Source of the DNA: Modicisalibacter xianhensis
GTDB lineage: Bacteria; Pseudomonadota; Gammaproteobacteria; Pseudomonadales; Halomonadaceae
DNA: 64,000 nucleotides
Reading direction: 5' to 3'
Assembly: GCF_900113605.1 (NCBI RefSeq)
Contig: NZ_FOPY01000006.1
Coordinates: 210,416 to 274,415, forward strand
Under the pieces are notes generated by a model, which ran no database searches, had not been told where the DNA came from, and was given only the letters and a program-made list of their open reading frames with translations. Made by a program: the position numbers and the translations under genes. Shown here piece by piece: positions 17,095-29,230 of the stretch; within the stretch, counting starts at the first letter, position 1; every line of letters starts with the position of its first letter.

Positions 17095-18768
17095 TCAATG
17101 GTGCTGATACTGGCTGGCATCCAGCATCTCACGAGCATGGGCCAGGGTACGGTCCGACAGGTGAACGCCACCCAGCATGCGGGCGAGCTCGCGAACGCGG
17201 CCGGCCTCGTCGAGCAGGGCCATGTGGGTGAGCGTCACGTCCTCCTTGGCCTGTTTCTCGATGTGGAGATGCTGGTGGGCCTGGGCGGCAACCTGCGGCA
17301 GGTGGGTCACGGTCAGCACCTGACCTGACTGGCCCAGGCGCCTCAGCAGTTGCCCGACGATCTCGGCCGTGGCGCCGGAAATGCCGACGTCGACCTCATC
17401 GAAGACCAGACTGGGAATCGTGCTGTGACTGGCCGCCACGACCTGGATCGCCAGGCTGATGCGTGACAGCTCCCCGCCCGAGGCGACCTTGGCCAAGGGG
17501 CGCGCCGGCTGACCCGGGTTGGCGCTGATCAAGAAGCGCGCCATGTCCATACCGTCCGGCTGGGGCGTCTCCCGGGCCACGACCTCGATCTCGAAACTGG
17601 CCTTGCCCATGGCCAGGAAGCCGAGCTGGTCCTGGACTTCCTTGGCGAAGGCAGTCGCCGCCTGGCGGCGAGCCTCGCCGACGGTGCGAGCAAGGGCGCG
17701 GTAATCGTCGCGTACCGTCTTGACTTCGGCTGTCAGCGTCTCGAGGTCCTGGTCGCCCCCTTCCAGCGAGTCGAGCTCCGTGCGCAGCTTGCCATGCAGC
17801 TCGACCAGTTCCTCGGGCATGACATGATGCTTGCGAGCGATGCGGTGCACTTCGCCGAGGCGCTCTTCGACACTGGCCAGCCGCGCGGGATCGAGCTCGG
17901 TGCCGTCGACGAAATGGTGGAGCTCGCGGGCGGCTTCCTCAATCTGGATACGTGCATCGCCCAGCATGGTACAGGCTTCGGCGAGCGGGCCACGACTGGC
18001 GCCGGGCAGGTTGCCGAGCCGGGCCAGGGCCTGGTGCAGCAAATTCAGTGCCCCGCCTTCGTCATGATCGCAGCAGTCGGCGGCGAATTGCGCCTCGCGC
18101 AAGGTTTCTTCGGCATGGGCGAGCTCCTCCTGCTCCTGCTCCAAGGCTTCGAGCTCACCTTCGCCGAGTGCAAGCTGGTCCAGCTCCTCGACCTGATAGC
18201 GCAGCAACTGGCGGCGGGCTTGTATCTCGTCGCTGGTATCGGAGAGTTTCTTCAGCTTGCGGCGTAACCCCTGCCAGTGCCGGTACAGCTCGCCCAGCTC
18301 GGCAACGGCACGGGTCTGTCCCGCAAAATCGTCGAGCAGGCGCAGGTGAGTCTCTTCGCGCAGCAGCGCCTGGTGGGCATGCTGGCCATGAATCTCGATG
18401 AGGTGCTCGCCAAGCTCCTTGAGATCGCCCACCGTGCATGGCTGGCCATTGATCCATGCCTTGGAGCGGCCGCTGACGGTAATCACGCGGCGCAGCAGGC
18501 AATCGTCGCTGGGCAGTTCGCGGGCATCGAGCCAGCCCTGTGCGGCAGGCAGGCCGGAAATGTCGAAGCGGGCCGTGATATCGGCACGCTTGGTGCCGTG
18601 GCGTACGCTGCCGGCATCGGCACGTTCCCCCAGGCACAGGCCCAGGGCATCGAGCAGGATCGACTTGCCGGCACCTGTTTCCCCGGTGATGGCAGTCATG
18701 CCGCCATGCAGGTCGAGATCGAGTCGGTCGACGATGGCAAAATCGCGAATCGCAAGCTGTACCAGCAT
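17095..18768 (-). CDS. recN: DNA repair protein RecN
   Basis: A 557-residue SMC-like ATPase for double-strand break repair. Walker A GETGAGKSILLDAL lies near the N-terminus, long coiled-coil arms follow (residues ~150-370), and a C-terminal ATPase half carries ASGGELSRISLAIQVV (signature) and LVFDEVDVGISG (Walker B). The ATG at 18768 (MLVQLAIRDFAIVDRL, as in E. coli) sits 5 nt after a GGAGG site and is preferred over the GTG two codons upstream. No LexA box was identified with confidence. Confidence 0.96.
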   Translation of the reverse strand: MLVQLAIRDFAIVDRLDLDLHGGMTAITGETGAGKSILLDALGLCLGERADAGSVRHGTKRADITARFDISGLPAAQGWLDARELPSDDCLLRRVITVSGRSKAWINGQPCTVGDLKELGEHLIEIHGQHAHQALLREETHLRLLDDFAGQTRAVAELGELYRHWQGLRRKLKKLSDTSDEIQARRQLLRYQVEELDQLALGEGELEALEQEQEELAHAEETLREAQFAADCCDHDEGGALNLLHQALARLGNLPGASRGPLAEACTMLGDARIQIEEAARELHHFVDGTELDPARLASVEERLGEVHRIARKHHVMPEELVELHGKLRTELDSLEGGDQDLETLTAEVKTVRDDYRALARTVGEARRQAATAFAKEVQDQLGFLAMGKASFEIEVVARETPQPDGMDMARFLISANPGQPARPLAKVASGGELSRISLAIQVVAASHSTIPSLVFDEVDVGISGATAEIVGQLLRRLGQSGQVLTVTHLPQVAAQAHQHLHIEKQAKEDVTLTHMALLDEAGRVRELARMLGGVHLSDRTLAHAREMLDASQYQHH

Positions 18769-18881
18769 GGCCACCTCCGGGCGCGTCTTGGTTCCTGGGC
18801 GTCAGGTTTCGCTGTCTGTGCGTTTATACAGTAGTCCATGCCTGGGCTTCAATCACCCTTGTGTCGTATCCGTGTCTGCCC

Positions 18882-18909
18882 CTTGAGTTCGCCGGCGCTA
18901 ACCCCATAT
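18882..18909 (+). promoter_or_regulatory. Sigma-32 heat-shock promoter of grpE
   Basis: CTTGAG, 14-nt spacer, CCCCATAT: near-consensus -35 and -10 for RpoH (CTTGAA / CCCCATnT). It is 60 bp before the grpE start. Confidence 0.85.
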
Positions 18910-18969
18910 AGGGGCAAACCGCCAATCAATGCGGCCCGAGTGCCGTTTGACGTTTTTCAGGAGAGCGAC

Positions 18970-19608
18970 ATGGCCAAAGATCCACAGACGCGTATGGACG
19001 AGGAGCTCGAGCGCAGCGAGCAGGACGCCGAGCCCCAAGCCGAGCCCCTTGAAGGCCAACTCGACGAGACCGGTGCCACCGATCAGCAGGCCATGGCCGA
19101 CGAGAAGGCGGACGGCACCGATACGCCGGCCGATCCTGAAGCCGAAATCCTGGCGGCCAAGGTCGATGAGCTCGAGCAGGCCCTCGGCGAGGCGAAGGAT
19201 CAGGCGCTGCGCGCTGCGGCCGAGGCGCAGAACGTGCGTCGCCGCTCTGAGCAAGACGTAGAGAAGGCGCGCAAGTTCGCCCTCGAGAAGTTCGTCAAGG
19301 AACTGCTGCCCGTGGTCGACAGCCTGGAGAAGGCGCTCGAGTCGATGGGCGAGGATGCCAGCGAGGCGCATCGCGAAGGTGTGTCGATGACGCTGAAGCT
19401 GCAACTCGACACCCTGGCCAAGTTCGGTGTCGAGCCCGTTGAGCCACAAGGCGAGCCTTTCGACCCGCAGTATCACGAAGCCATGGCCATGGTGCCCAAC
19501 CCGGACCTGGAGCCCAACACCGTCATGGACGTGATGCAGAAGGGCTACCTGCTCAATGGCCGTCTCGTTCGTCCGGCCATGGTGGTGGTCAGCCAGGCGG
19601 CGAAATAG
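18970..19608 (+). CDS. grpE: Nucleotide exchange factor GrpE
   Basis: A 212-residue GrpE with a Glu/Asp-rich N-terminus (~60 residues), a coiled coil ([20 protein letters not shown]), [20 protein letters not shown] and the C-terminal wing [20 protein letters not shown]. It releases ADP from DnaK. The ATG at 18970 follows a CAGGAGAG site. First gene of grpE-dnaK-dnaJ, heat-shock controlled. Confidence 0.97.
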   Translation: MAKDPQTRMDEELERSEQDAEPQAEPLEGQLDETGATDQQAMADEKADGTDTPADPEAEILAAKVDELEQALGEAKDQALRAAAEAQNVRRRSEQDVEKARKFALEKFVKELLPVVDSLEKALESMGEDASEAHREGVSMTLKLQLDTLAKFGVEPVEPQGEPFDPQYHEAMAMVPNPDLEPNTVMDVMQKGYLLNGRLVRPAMVVVSQAAK

Positions 19609-19637
19609 TCAATTGTCAGGGGAGCGGCCCTTCAGCC

Positions 19638-19665
19638 CTTGAAAGGTTCGGTCGAGTCCCCACAT
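19638..19665 (+). promoter_or_regulatory. Second sigma-32 promoter, upstream of dnaK
   Basis: CTTGAA, 14-nt spacer, CCCCACAT: perfect -35 and 7/8 -10 for RpoH, 63 bp before the dnaK start, giving dnaK a promoter separate from grpE. Confidence 0.75.
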
Positions 19666-19727
19666 AGACGACAAAGACGCGGCGAAAGCCGCAATGAACA
19701 GGCAAGCAACGAATCTTCGAGGTGATT

Positions 19728-21662
19728 ATGGGACGCATCATCGGTATTGATCTGGGGACAACCAACTCCTGTGTCGCCGTGCTCGACGGCGACAAGCCTA
19801 AAGTCATCGAGAACGCCGAAGGCGCACGCACCACGCCGTCGATCATCGCCTACACCGACGACGGTGAGACGCTGGTCGGCCAGGCGGCCAAGCGCCAGGC
19901 GGTGACCAACCCGAGCAACACCCTTTACGCGATCAAGCGCCTGATCGGTCGTCGCTTCAAGGACGACGTGGTGCAGAAGGACATCAAGATGGTGCCCTAC
20001 AAGATCGCGGAAGCCGACAACGGTGACGCCTGGGTCGAGGTCAAGGGCAAGAAGCTGGCACCGCCGCAGGTCAGCGCCGAAGTGCTGAAGAAAATGAAGA
20101 AGACGGCCGAAGACTACCTGGGTGAAACCGTCACCGAGGCGGTCATCACCGTGCCGGCTTACTTCAACGACTCGCAGCGCCAGGCCACCAAGGATGCCGG
20201 TCGCATTGCCGGTCTCGAGGTCAAGCGCATCATCAACGAGCCGACTGCGGCTGCGCTGGCCTACGGCATGGACAAGGCGCGTGGCGACAAGACTATCGCC
20301 GTATACGACCTGGGTGGCGGTACCTTCGATATCTCGATCATCGAAGTGGCCGACGTCGACGGCGAGACCCAGTTCGAGGTGCTGGCCACCAACGGCGACA
20401 CCTTCCTGGGCGGTGAAGACTTCGACCTCAAGCTGATCAACTACCTGGTCGATCAATTCAAGGCCGACAGCGGTATCGACCTGTCTGGCGACAACCTGGC
20501 CATGCAGCGCCTCAAGGAAGCTGCCGAGAAGGCCAAGATCGAGCTGTCCAGCGCGCAGCAGACCGAGGTCAACCTGCCGTACATCACGGCCGACAACACC
20601 GGTCCCAAGCACCTGAACGTCAAGATCACCCGCGCCAAGCTCGAGTCGCTGGTCGAGGATCTGGTCAAGCAGTCGCTGGGACCGTGCAAGACCGCCCTGG
20701 CCGATGCCGGTCTCTCCAATGCCGAGATCGACGACGTCATTCTGGTCGGTGGTCAGACCCGCATGCCGCTGGTGCAATCCAAGGTGGCCGAATTCTTCGG
20801 CAAGGATGCACGCAAGGACGTCAACCCGGACGAGGCCGTGGCCATCGGTGCGGCGATCCAGGGCGGCGTGCTGGGCGGTGACGTCAAGGACGTGCTGCTG
20901 CTCGACGTGACTCCGCTGACGCTGGGTATCGAAACGCTGGGTGGCGTGATGACCCCGCTGATCGAGAAGAACACCACCATCCCGACCAAGAAGACCCAGA
21001 CCTTCTCGACCGCGGATGACAACCAGACGGCCGTGACCATCCATGTCCTGCAGGGTGAGCGCAAGCAGTCGAGCGGCAACAAGTCGCTGGGTCGCTTCGA
21101 CCTGGCCGACATTCCGCCGGCGCCGCGTGGCGTGCCGCAGATCGAGGTGGCGTTCGACCTCGATGCCAACGGTATCCTCAACGTGTCCGCCAAGGACAAG
21201 GCAACCGGCAAGGAACAGTCGATCGTCATCAAGGCCTCCAGCGGTCTCTCCGACGACGAGATCGAGCAGATGGTTCGCGATGCCGAGGCGCACGCCGCCG
21301 AGGACCAGAAGTTCGAGGAAATGGTGCAGCTGCGCAACCAGGCCGACGGCATGATCCACGCCGCGCGCAAGACCCTCGACGAGGCGGGCGACAAGGCCAG
21401 CGCCGAGGACAAGGAAAAGATCGAAAGCGCCATCAAGGAGCTCGAGGAAGCGCTCCAGGGCGACGACCAGGAGGCCATCCAGGCCAAGCTGGACGCCCTG
21501 ACCGAAGCCTCCGGTAGCCTGGCGCAGAAGATGTACGCCGAGCAGTCCGAATCCGCTCAGGGTGGAGCCCAGGGCGGTGCCCAGGCCGACGGCGCCAAGC
21601 AGGAAGACGATGTGGTCGACGCCGAGTATGAAGAAGTCAACGACGACCAGAAAAAGCAGTAA
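19728..21662 (+). CDS. dnaK: Chaperone DnaK (Hsp70)
   Basis: A 644-residue Hsp70: nucleotide-binding domain with [59 protein letters not shown] and [11 protein letters not shown]; linker and substrate-binding domain ([19 protein letters not shown]); helical lid ending [10 protein letters not shown]. The ATG at 19728 has a GAGG site 5 nt upstream and encodes [10 protein letters not shown] as in other proteobacteria. It works with DnaJ and GrpE encoded alongside. Confidence 0.99.
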   Translation: MGRIIGIDLGTTNSCVAVLDGDKPKVIENAEGARTTPSIIAYTDDGETLVGQAAKRQAVTNPSNTLYAIKRLIGRRFKDDVVQKDIKMVPYKIAEADNGDAWVEVKGKKLAPPQVSAEVLKKMKKTAEDYLGETVTEAVITVPAYFNDSQRQATKDAGRIAGLEVKRIINEPTAAALAYGMDKARGDKTIAVYDLGGGTFDISIIEVADVDGETQFEVLATNGDTFLGGEDFDLKLINYLVDQFKADSGIDLSGDNLAMQRLKEAAEKAKIELSSAQQTEVNLPYITADNTGPKHLNVKITRAKLESLVEDLVKQSLGPCKTALADAGLSNAEIDDVILVGGQTRMPLVQSKVAEFFGKDARKDVNPDEAVAIGAAIQGGVLGGDVKDVLLLDVTPLTLGIETLGGVMTPLIEKNTTIPTKKTQTFSTADDNQTAVTIHVLQGERKQSSGNKSLGRFDLADIPPAPRGVPQIEVAFDLDANGILNVSAKDKATGKEQSIVIKASSGLSDDEIEQMVRDAEAHAAEDQKFEEMVQLRNQADGMIHAARKTLDEAGDKASAEDKEKIESAIKELEEALQGDDQEAIQAKLDALTEASGSLAQKMYAEQSESAQGGAQGGAQADGAKQEDDVVDAEYEEVNDDQKKQ

Positions 21663-21685
21663 CCACAACGTCTGACACGGTAACG

Positions 21686-21720
21686 GCGGCGCGGGGGCAA
21701 ACGACTCCCGCGTCGCTGTT
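21686..21720 (+). terminator. Hairpin between dnaK and dnaJ
   Basis: A 10-bp stem GCGGCGCGGG/CCCGCGTCGC (one G-U) followed by TGTTT. The T-tract is weak, so it may attenuate rather than fully stop readthrough into dnaJ. Confidence 0.55.
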
Positions 21721-21752
21721 TCCGTGGACCCGACACGGAGGCGGACAGATCC

Positions 21753-22901
21753 ATGTCCAAGCGTGACTACTACGAGGTACTGGGCGTCGAGCGCAGTGCC
21801 GACCAGAAAGAGATCAAGAAGGCCTACCGGCGCCTGGCCCAGAAATACCATCCGGACCGCAATCCGGACGACGACACCTCGGCGGAGAAGTTCCGCGAGG
21901 TGTCCGAAGCGTATGAAGTCCTCACCGACAGCGAGAAGCGCGCTGCCTACGACCAGTTCGGCCATGCCGGTGTCGACGGACAGGCCGGCGGCTTCGGAGG
22001 CGGCGGCTTCGGCGGTGCCGGGGCCGGTGGCTTCAGCGACATCTTCGGCGATGTCTTCGGCGACATCTTCGGTGGCGGCGGCGGTGCCCGGCGCAACCCC
22101 AATGCGCCACAGCGCGGTGCCGACCTGCGCTACAACCTCGAGCTCGATCTTGAGGATGCAGTCACCGGCACTACCGTCGACATCCGTGTACCACGCCATG
22201 TGGAATGCGGCCATTGCGATGGCAACGGCGCTGAGCCCGGTTCCAGCAAGGAAACTTGCCCGACCTGTCATGGCATGGGCCAGGTGCGCATGCAGCAGGG
22301 CTTTTTCGCCGTGCAGCAGACTTGCCCGACCTGTCACGGTCGCGGCGAGGTCATCAAGGTGCCGTGCCGCGAATGTCGTGGCGAGGGGCGCGTACGGGAG
22401 ACTCGGACCCTGTCGGTGAAGATTCCCGCTGGCGTAGATACCGGCGATCGCATCCGCCTCAACAACGAGGGCGAAGCGGGCGCCAACGGCGGACCACCGG
22501 GCGATCTCTACGTTCAGGTGGCCATCAAGTCGCACCCGATCTTCGAGCGCGACGGCCGCCATCTGCACTGCGAAGTGCCGATCAACTTCATCGATGCGGC
22601 CCTGGGCGGCGAGCTGGAAGTGCCGACGCTGGAAGGCCGGGTGAAACTCAAGATTCCGCCCGAGACCCAGACCGGCAAGCTGTTCCGCCTGCGCGGCAAG
22701 GGTGTCAAGCCGGTGCGCGGCGGCCCGCCAGGCGACCTGCTGTGCAAGGTCGTGCTGGAAACCCCGGTCAACCTGACCGAGCACCAGAAAGACCTGCTGC
22801 GCCAGTTCCAGGACAGCTTGGGCAACAGCAATACCCACTCGCCCAAGAAGGATGGCTGGTTCGACGGCGTGAAGAAGTTCTTCGAGGACATGAAGCCGTA
22901 A
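21753..22901 (+). CDS. dnaJ: Co-chaperone DnaJ (Hsp40)
   Basis: A 382-residue class A J-protein: J domain with the HPD motif ([11 protein letters not shown]), Gly/Phe-rich linker (residues ~75-115), four CxxCxGxG zinc repeats ([32 protein letters not shown]), and C-terminal client-binding domains. It stimulates DnaK ATPase and delivers unfolded clients. Confidence 0.99.
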   Translation: MSKRDYYEVLGVERSADQKEIKKAYRRLAQKYHPDRNPDDDTSAEKFREVSEAYEVLTDSEKRAAYDQFGHAGVDGQAGGFGGGGFGGAGAGGFSDIFGDVFGDIFGGGGGARRNPNAPQRGADLRYNLELDLEDAVTGTTVDIRVPRHVECGHCDGNGAEPGSSKETCPTCHGMGQVRMQQGFFAVQQTCPTCHGRGEVIKVPCRECRGEGRVRETRTLSVKIPAGVDTGDRIRLNNEGEAGANGGPPGDLYVQVAIKSHPIFERDGRHLHCEVPINFIDAALGGELEVPTLEGRVKLKIPPETQTGKLFRLRGKGVKPVRGGPPGDLLCKVVLETPVNLTEHQKDLLRQFQDSLGNSNTHSPKKDGWFDGVKKFFEDMKP

Positions 22902-22927
22902 GGCTGCATCTTCGGCGGAGTGGCCGA

Positions 22928-22958
22928 GGCCCCGCGCTCCCCAGGGAGGCGGGGCCTT
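22928..22958 (+). terminator. Terminator after dnaJ
   Basis: A nested GC-rich stem (GGCCCCGC/GCGGGGCC enclosing CTCC/GGAG) starts 26 bp after dnaJ. Only a short T-tract follows. Confidence 0.7.
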
Positions 22959-23115
22959 GTCGTGTCCGGCGGCAGGCTAAGCGTCGTGTTAACGGGGCGC
23001 AGGATACGGAAATCCTTCACGTCAGCGGTGTATCATGTCCGGCCGATTTCCAATGCCAAGGCTCGCGGCAGCGCCAGATGCTCGTCATGTTCGCATAAAG
23101 CAACCAAGGATCTAC

Positions 23116-24015
23116 ATGGACAACGTCACGGATCGGCCATTGGCCGGTATCCTGCTCCGGCTGCTGTCGGGCATCCTGTTCACGGGGATGATGGTATGCG
23201 TGAAGGCGGTGAGTACAGAGGTGCCGCTGGGGCAGACCGTGTTTTTCCGCTCGGCCTTCGCGCTGCTGCCCATCGTGATCTTCATGGCCTGGCGGCGGGA
23301 GTTCCCTAGGGCCCTGGCCACGCGCCGGCCGTTGGGGCATCTGGTGCGCTCGGGGCTGGGGGCGGCGGCGATGTTCGCCTCCTTCGCTGCGGTGGCGCGG
23401 CTACCGGTGGCTGAAGCGACGCTGTTGGCGCAGTTGTCTCCGGTGGCCATGGCCGTGGGTGGCGTGGTGCTGCTCGGCGAGCGCTTCACCCGGCATCGGG
23501 CGGTGGCGTTCGCCTTGGTGCTGGCGGGCGTGGTGGCCTTGGTGGCGCCGGACCTGGGCGACAATCAGGATCAGGGGCGCGTGCTGGGCTACGGGCTGGG
23601 TGTGCTGGCCGCGCTACTGACAGCGGGAGCGCTGGTGACGGTACGGCGCATCTCACGCACCGAGACGGCGGCCTCCATCGCTTTCTACTTCGTGCTGGTC
23701 ACGGCGCTGGCCGGACTGGCCACCTTGCCGCTGGGCTGGGTGGCCGTGTCCGGCGAGACGCTGGCACTGCTGGTGCTGGCGGGGTTGTTCGGCGGGGCAG
23801 CGCACATCTGCATGACGCTGGCGCTGCGCTACGCCGAGGTTTCGCGCCTGGCGCCTTTCGAGTACGTGGCGCTGATCTGGCCGGTGCTGGCCGACCTGAT
23901 GATCTTTGGACTGGCACCGTCCCATGGCTTTCTGGTAGCACTGCCCTTGGTGCTTGGCGGGGCGGGCCTGGCGGCGCTGGAGGGGCGCCGCTTCAGACGG
24001 CCCCTTCGACAATGA
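23116..24015 (+). CDS. EamA/DMT-family transporter
   Basis: A 299-residue protein with ten predicted membrane helices in two EamA repeats. GILFTGMMVCVKAVSTEVPLG and VARLPVAEATLLAQLSPV lie in the first repeat, RYAEVSRLAPFEYVALIWPV in the second. DMT members export amino acids, nucleotides or other metabolites; the substrate is unknown. The ATG at 23116 follows AAGGA. Its last 23 nt overlap the 3' end of the convergent ABC ATPase gene. Confidence 0.88.
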   Translation: MDNVTDRPLAGILLRLLSGILFTGMMVCVKAVSTEVPLGQTVFFRSAFALLPIVIFMAWRREFPRALATRRPLGHLVRSGLGAAAMFASFAAVARLPVAEATLLAQLSPVAMAVGGVVLLGERFTRHRAVAFALVLAGVVALVAPDLGDNQDQGRVLGYGLGVLAALLTAGALVTVRRISRTETAASIAFYFVLVTALAGLATLPLGWVAVSGETLALLVLAGLFGGAAHICMTLALRYAEVSRLAPFEYVALIWPVLADLMIFGLAPSHGFLVALPLVLGGAGLAALEGRRFRRPLRQ

Positions 24016-24742
24016 GTTGGGGCAGGCCGCGAGAACAGGGCTCGATGCGGGCCTCGACCTGATAGACACGCCGCAGGAGATCGGGAGTCACCACCTGATC
24101 GGTGGGGCCGCAGGTGATGAGCCGGCCGCGCTCGAGGACCATGGCCTGATCGGTGAAGCGCAGGGCATGGCCAAGGTCGTGCAGGGCGGCCATGATCAGC
24201 ATCTGCCGTTCCTCTGCCAGACGGCGCAGGATCGTCAGCAGGCCGAGCTGGCGATTGAGATCGAGTGCGGAGGTGGGCTCGTCGAGCAGCAGGATTTCGG
24301 GCTCCTGCACCAAGGCCTGGGCGGCGCTCAGCAATTGCCGCTGGCCGCCACTGAGGTTGCCGATGTCGCGTTCGCCGAGGGCGGCGATCCCCAGTTCCTC
24401 GAGGGCCCGGTCGACATGGGCCAGGTCCTCGTTCTGTACCTTCATCCCGCGCCCCTGCATGCGCGCCAGCAGCACCGCCTCGTAGACGCTGAGCACGGCA
24501 CTGGCGCCGGTGTCCTGCGGCATGTAGGCCACCGGAGTCGCCGTGCGTGCGCCGGTGATCCTGACATGGCCGCCGCCCTTGAGCATGCCGAAGATACGAC
24601 GGAACAGGGTCGATTTACCGGCAGCGTTGGGGCCCAGCAGCGCCACGACCTGACCGCCCTGGAACTCGGGCGTGGACACCTCGGAGAGTATTTCCTGGCG
24701 ACCGTAACTCGCCGATACGCGGTCGAGCTGAAGCGTTACCAT
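23993..24742 (-). CDS. Iron-type ABC transporter ATPase (FecE/FepC family)
   Basis: A 249-residue ATPase: Walker A LLGPNAAGKSTLFRRIF, signature NLSGGQRQLLSAAQAL, Walker B LLLDEPTSALDLNRQ, H-loop AALHDLGHAL. The start MVTLQLDRVSASYG at 24742 overlaps the permease stop by 7 nt. An upstream open extension lies inside the permease gene and is not part of it. It powers the importer encoded by the next two genes, likely for ferric-siderophore, heme or cobalamin. Confidence 0.92.
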   Translation of the reverse strand: MVTLQLDRVSASYGRQEILSEVSTPEFQGGQVVALLGPNAAGKSTLFRRIFGMLKGGGHVRITGARTATPVAYMPQDTGASAVLSVYEAVLLARMQGRGMKVQNEDLAHVDRALEELGIAALGERDIGNLSGGQRQLLSAAQALVQEPEILLLDEPTSALDLNRQLGLLTILRRLAEERQMLIMAALHDLGHALRFTDQAMVLERGRLITCGPTDQVVTPDLLRRVYQVEARIEPCSRGLPQLIVEGAV

Positions 24743-25806
24743 GCGGATTTCCGGTGACTGAGGACGAGAAAGAGGAAAAACGGAATGCCCACCAGTGAGG
24801 TGATGATCCCGATCGGGATGACCGTGCCGGGAATGATGACCTTCGACAGGACCGAGCCGATGGACAGCAACAGCGCCCCGCAGATCGCCGAGCCGGGCAG
24901 GAAGAAGCGCTGATCTTCCCCGAGCAGGAGGCGCGCGATGTGCGGCCCCACCAGTCCGATGAACCCGATGGTACCCACGAAGGCAACGGCGATGGCGGCG
25001 AGCAATGACACGAGCGCCAGGACCTCGAGGCGTATCCTGCGGGGGTTGACGCCCATGGAGGCCGCCTTGGTGTCGCCCAGGCGCATGGCAGTCAGCGCCC
25101 AGCCATGACGCACCAGCAGTGGAATCACGGCCAGCAGGATACCGAACGTGACCCAGAACTTGGGCCATGTCGCCTTGGTCAGGCTGCCCATGGTCCAGAA
25201 GACCACGGCTGCCACGGCCTGCTGGCTGGCGAAGAACTGAATCAGTCCCATCAGCGCGTTGAAGATGAAGACCATGGCGATCCCCAGCAGCACGATCGTC
25301 TCGATCGTCACCCCGCGCCTGAGACTCAATGCATAGATGAACAGCGACGTCAGCATGGCCATCAAAAACGCATTGATGGGAATCACGTAATCGACGGCGG
25401 CAGGAATGAAGATCACGCCGAAGGCTAATCCCAGCGCGGCGCCGAAGCTGGCGCCTGCCGAGATGCCCAGCGTGAAGGGGCTGGCCAGCGGATTGCTGAG
25501 GATGGTCTGCATCTGTGCACCGGCGATCGACAGGCTGGCGCCGACCACGAGCGCCATCAGCGCCACGGGCATGCGGATATCCCAGAGGATGACGCGGACC
25601 TGCTCGCTGACGGCGTCAGGCATGAAGAGCGCCGCGACGACTTCCTCGAGGCCATAGCGGGCAGGGCCTAGCGCCAGGTCGGTGCACAGGCTCAGGAAAA
25701 GCGCCAGCGTCAGGCCGGCAAGAATCAACTGACGGCGCAAGACCAGGGCGCGGTAGTAGGCGCGCCCGCCGAGCAGGCCGGGGTGAACGGAGGCTTCACT
25801 GCTCAT
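24736..25806 (-). CDS. Iron-type ABC transporter permease (FecCD family)
   Basis: A 356-residue permease with about ten helices. Family marks include GASLSIAGAQMQTILSNPLA, PFTLGISAGASFGAALGLAF, LGDTKAASMGVNPRR and FVGTIGFIGLVGPHIARLLL. Single-permease systems usually work as a homodimer. It overlaps the substrate-binding protein gene by 11 nt and the ATPase gene by 7 nt, a tight three-gene operon. Confidence 0.94.
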   Translation of the reverse strand: MSSEASVHPGLLGGRAYYRALVLRRQLILAGLTLALFLSLCTDLALGPARYGLEEVVAALFMPDAVSEQVRVILWDIRMPVALMALVVGASLSIAGAQMQTILSNPLASPFTLGISAGASFGAALGLAFGVIFIPAAVDYVIPINAFLMAMLTSLFIYALSLRRGVTIETIVLLGIAMVFIFNALMGLIQFFASQQAVAAVVFWTMGSLTKATWPKFWVTFGILLAVIPLLVRHGWALTAMRLGDTKAASMGVNPRRIRLEVLALVSLLAAIAVAFVGTIGFIGLVGPHIARLLLGEDQRFFLPGSAICGALLLSIGSVLSKVIIPGTVIPIGIITSLVGIPFFLFLVLSHRKSAW

Positions 25807-26923
25807 CGAGCGAGACCCAGTAGCCGGGCTGGTAGTCGACGGGCAAGAAGCGCTCGTGCAGTTCCTTCATCGTGGCCTCGGGGTCGAGGTCACCGAAGAG
25901 CTCGGGGTGGAACCACTTGGCCAGTTGCTGTACGGCCACGAAATAGTAGGGGCTGTTGTAGAACTGGTGCCAAATGGCGTGGAAGTTGTCGTTCTCAACG
26001 GCCTTGATACCGGTCATGGCAGTGCGTTCCGTCAGGGCGTCGAGCTTGGCGCGGGCTGCCTCCGGATCGGCTCCCGGGCCGACACCGACCCAGGCGCCGC
26101 CGGGGACATAGGCGTCCCAGTGGCCGCCGGTCACTACCACATGGTCGGGGTTGGCGGAAATGATCTGCTCGGGGCTCAGCGTGCCGAACGTGGCGGGAAT
26201 GATATCGGCGGCAATGTTGTTGCCACCGGCAAGCTCGACGTACTCGCCGAAATTGCCATCACCGAAGCTCATGCAACAATCTTCCGAGTAACCGCCGGCC
26301 CGGTCCACGAACACGTCGGGGCGGTCGGGATTCGTATTGTCGATGACGTCCGTGACGCGCTTCATCTGAGCTTCGGAAAAATCGATGAAGGCCTCGGCCC
26401 TTTCTTCCTCACCCAGGAGTTGGCCCATGAGCCGCATTGACGGCGTGGTGTGCTGGAGCGGGTCTTCGCGGAAGTCGACATAGACGATGGGGATCCCCAG
26501 CTTGGCCAGCTTGTCGTCATAGCTGGCTTCCTCGGTGGCCGCCTTGGCCTCGATGTTCATGAAGACCACATCGGGCTGGAGCGCCGCGGCCTGTTCCACG
26601 TCGAACGTGCCATCCTTGAAACCACCGAACGTGGGCAGTGTCTTCAATGACGGAAACTGGTCGGCATACTGCGCATAATTGTCCGGATCGGCTTGTGAAA
26701 AGTCCTCGCGCCAGCCCACGACGCGTGCAAAGGGATCTTCCGGCTCGAGCACGCTGAGAAGGTAGATCTGCCGCCCCTCGCCAAGGATGATGCGATCCAC
26801 CGGGGCATCGACGGTGACCTCCCGGCCGGCGATGTCGGTCACGGTGAGTTCCTTGGCCGGTGCGCTCGCGCAGACCAGAGCAAGAAGTGAGCCACTGACG
26901 ATGCTGAACAGTTTATGGGCCAT
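25796..26923 (-). CDS. Periplasmic iron/siderophore-type substrate-binding protein
   Basis: A 375-residue cluster-A binding protein. The signal peptide ends near CASAPAKE. The mature start is LTVTDIAGREVTVDAPVDRI, typical of the FepB/BtuF/FhuD superfamily. A CC pair (SEDCCMSFGDGNFGEYVELA) is unusual. First gene of the operon. The substrate is not determined. No clear Fur box was found in the 130 bp upstream. Confidence 0.9.
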   Translation of the reverse strand: MAHKLFSIVSGSLLALVCASAPAKELTVTDIAGREVTVDAPVDRIILGEGRQIYLLSVLEPEDPFARVVGWREDFSQADPDNYAQYADQFPSLKTLPTFGGFKDGTFDVEQAAALQPDVVFMNIEAKAATEEASYDDKLAKLGIPIVYVDFREDPLQHTTPSMRLMGQLLGEEERAEAFIDFSEAQMKRVTDVIDNTNPDRPDVFVDRAGGYSEDCCMSFGDGNFGEYVELAGGNNIAADIIPATFGTLSPEQIISANPDHVVVTGGHWDAYVPGGAWVGVGPGADPEAARAKLDALTERTAMTGIKAVENDNFHAIWHQFYNSPYYFVAVQQLAKWFHPELFGDLDPEATMKELHERFLPVDYQPGYWVSLDEQ

Positions 26924-27052
26924 GTTTGCTGTATTACCTGCAATGCGTGAGGTGAAGGGCCGGGAGCGCGCCGTCAGCCAGCCTGGGCCCGCAGATGCAT
27001 TCGCGTTGGCGGCATTGCATGGTCATATCGGCTGGCAAGAAATGTCGGGAGA

Positions 27053-28979
<1,927 letters not shown>

Positions 28980-29066
28980 TCGCGGCGCGACGAATCCTGT
29001 AAACTCCAGCCAATTTGGCCGGGGTAAGGCAGCAGGCAGGCCCTCATGTGCCGAGCAGAACAACAA

Positions 29067-29110
29067 GCGGGATGAAACCGGTCTTTTCTCAGGTTTCGTC
29101 CCGCTTTTTT
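29067..29110 (+). terminator. Strong hairpin terminator between dapB and carA (possible attenuator)
   Basis: A 13-bp stem GCGGGATGAAACC/GGTTTCGTCCCGC (one G-U), a 12-nt loop, then six T. It lies 88 nt after dapB and 120 nt before carA. It may simply end dapB, or act on a carA leader. The rest of 28980-29230 shows no gene. Confidence 0.85.
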
Positions 29111-29230
29111 ACGACCTGTACGTATGACGAATCCGGCGTTTCGTCAGGTCCATCATGCGGAAGGCCCCTCAGGCAGCCCGGCGAAAGCGGGGCGGCATAC
29201 AGTCTTAGAAAAGCAGTGGAGGACGTTGCG

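Noticed and set aside
19632-22838. Open frame of over 1000 codons antisense to dnaK and dnaJ
   Set aside because: A mirror of highly biased GC3 codons in dnaK/dnaJ; no homology, no start signals, and the sense genes are certain.
26924-27052. Fur box upstream of the iron-type importer operon
   Set aside because: No 19-bp site with acceptable match to GATAATGATAATCATTATC was found by eye.
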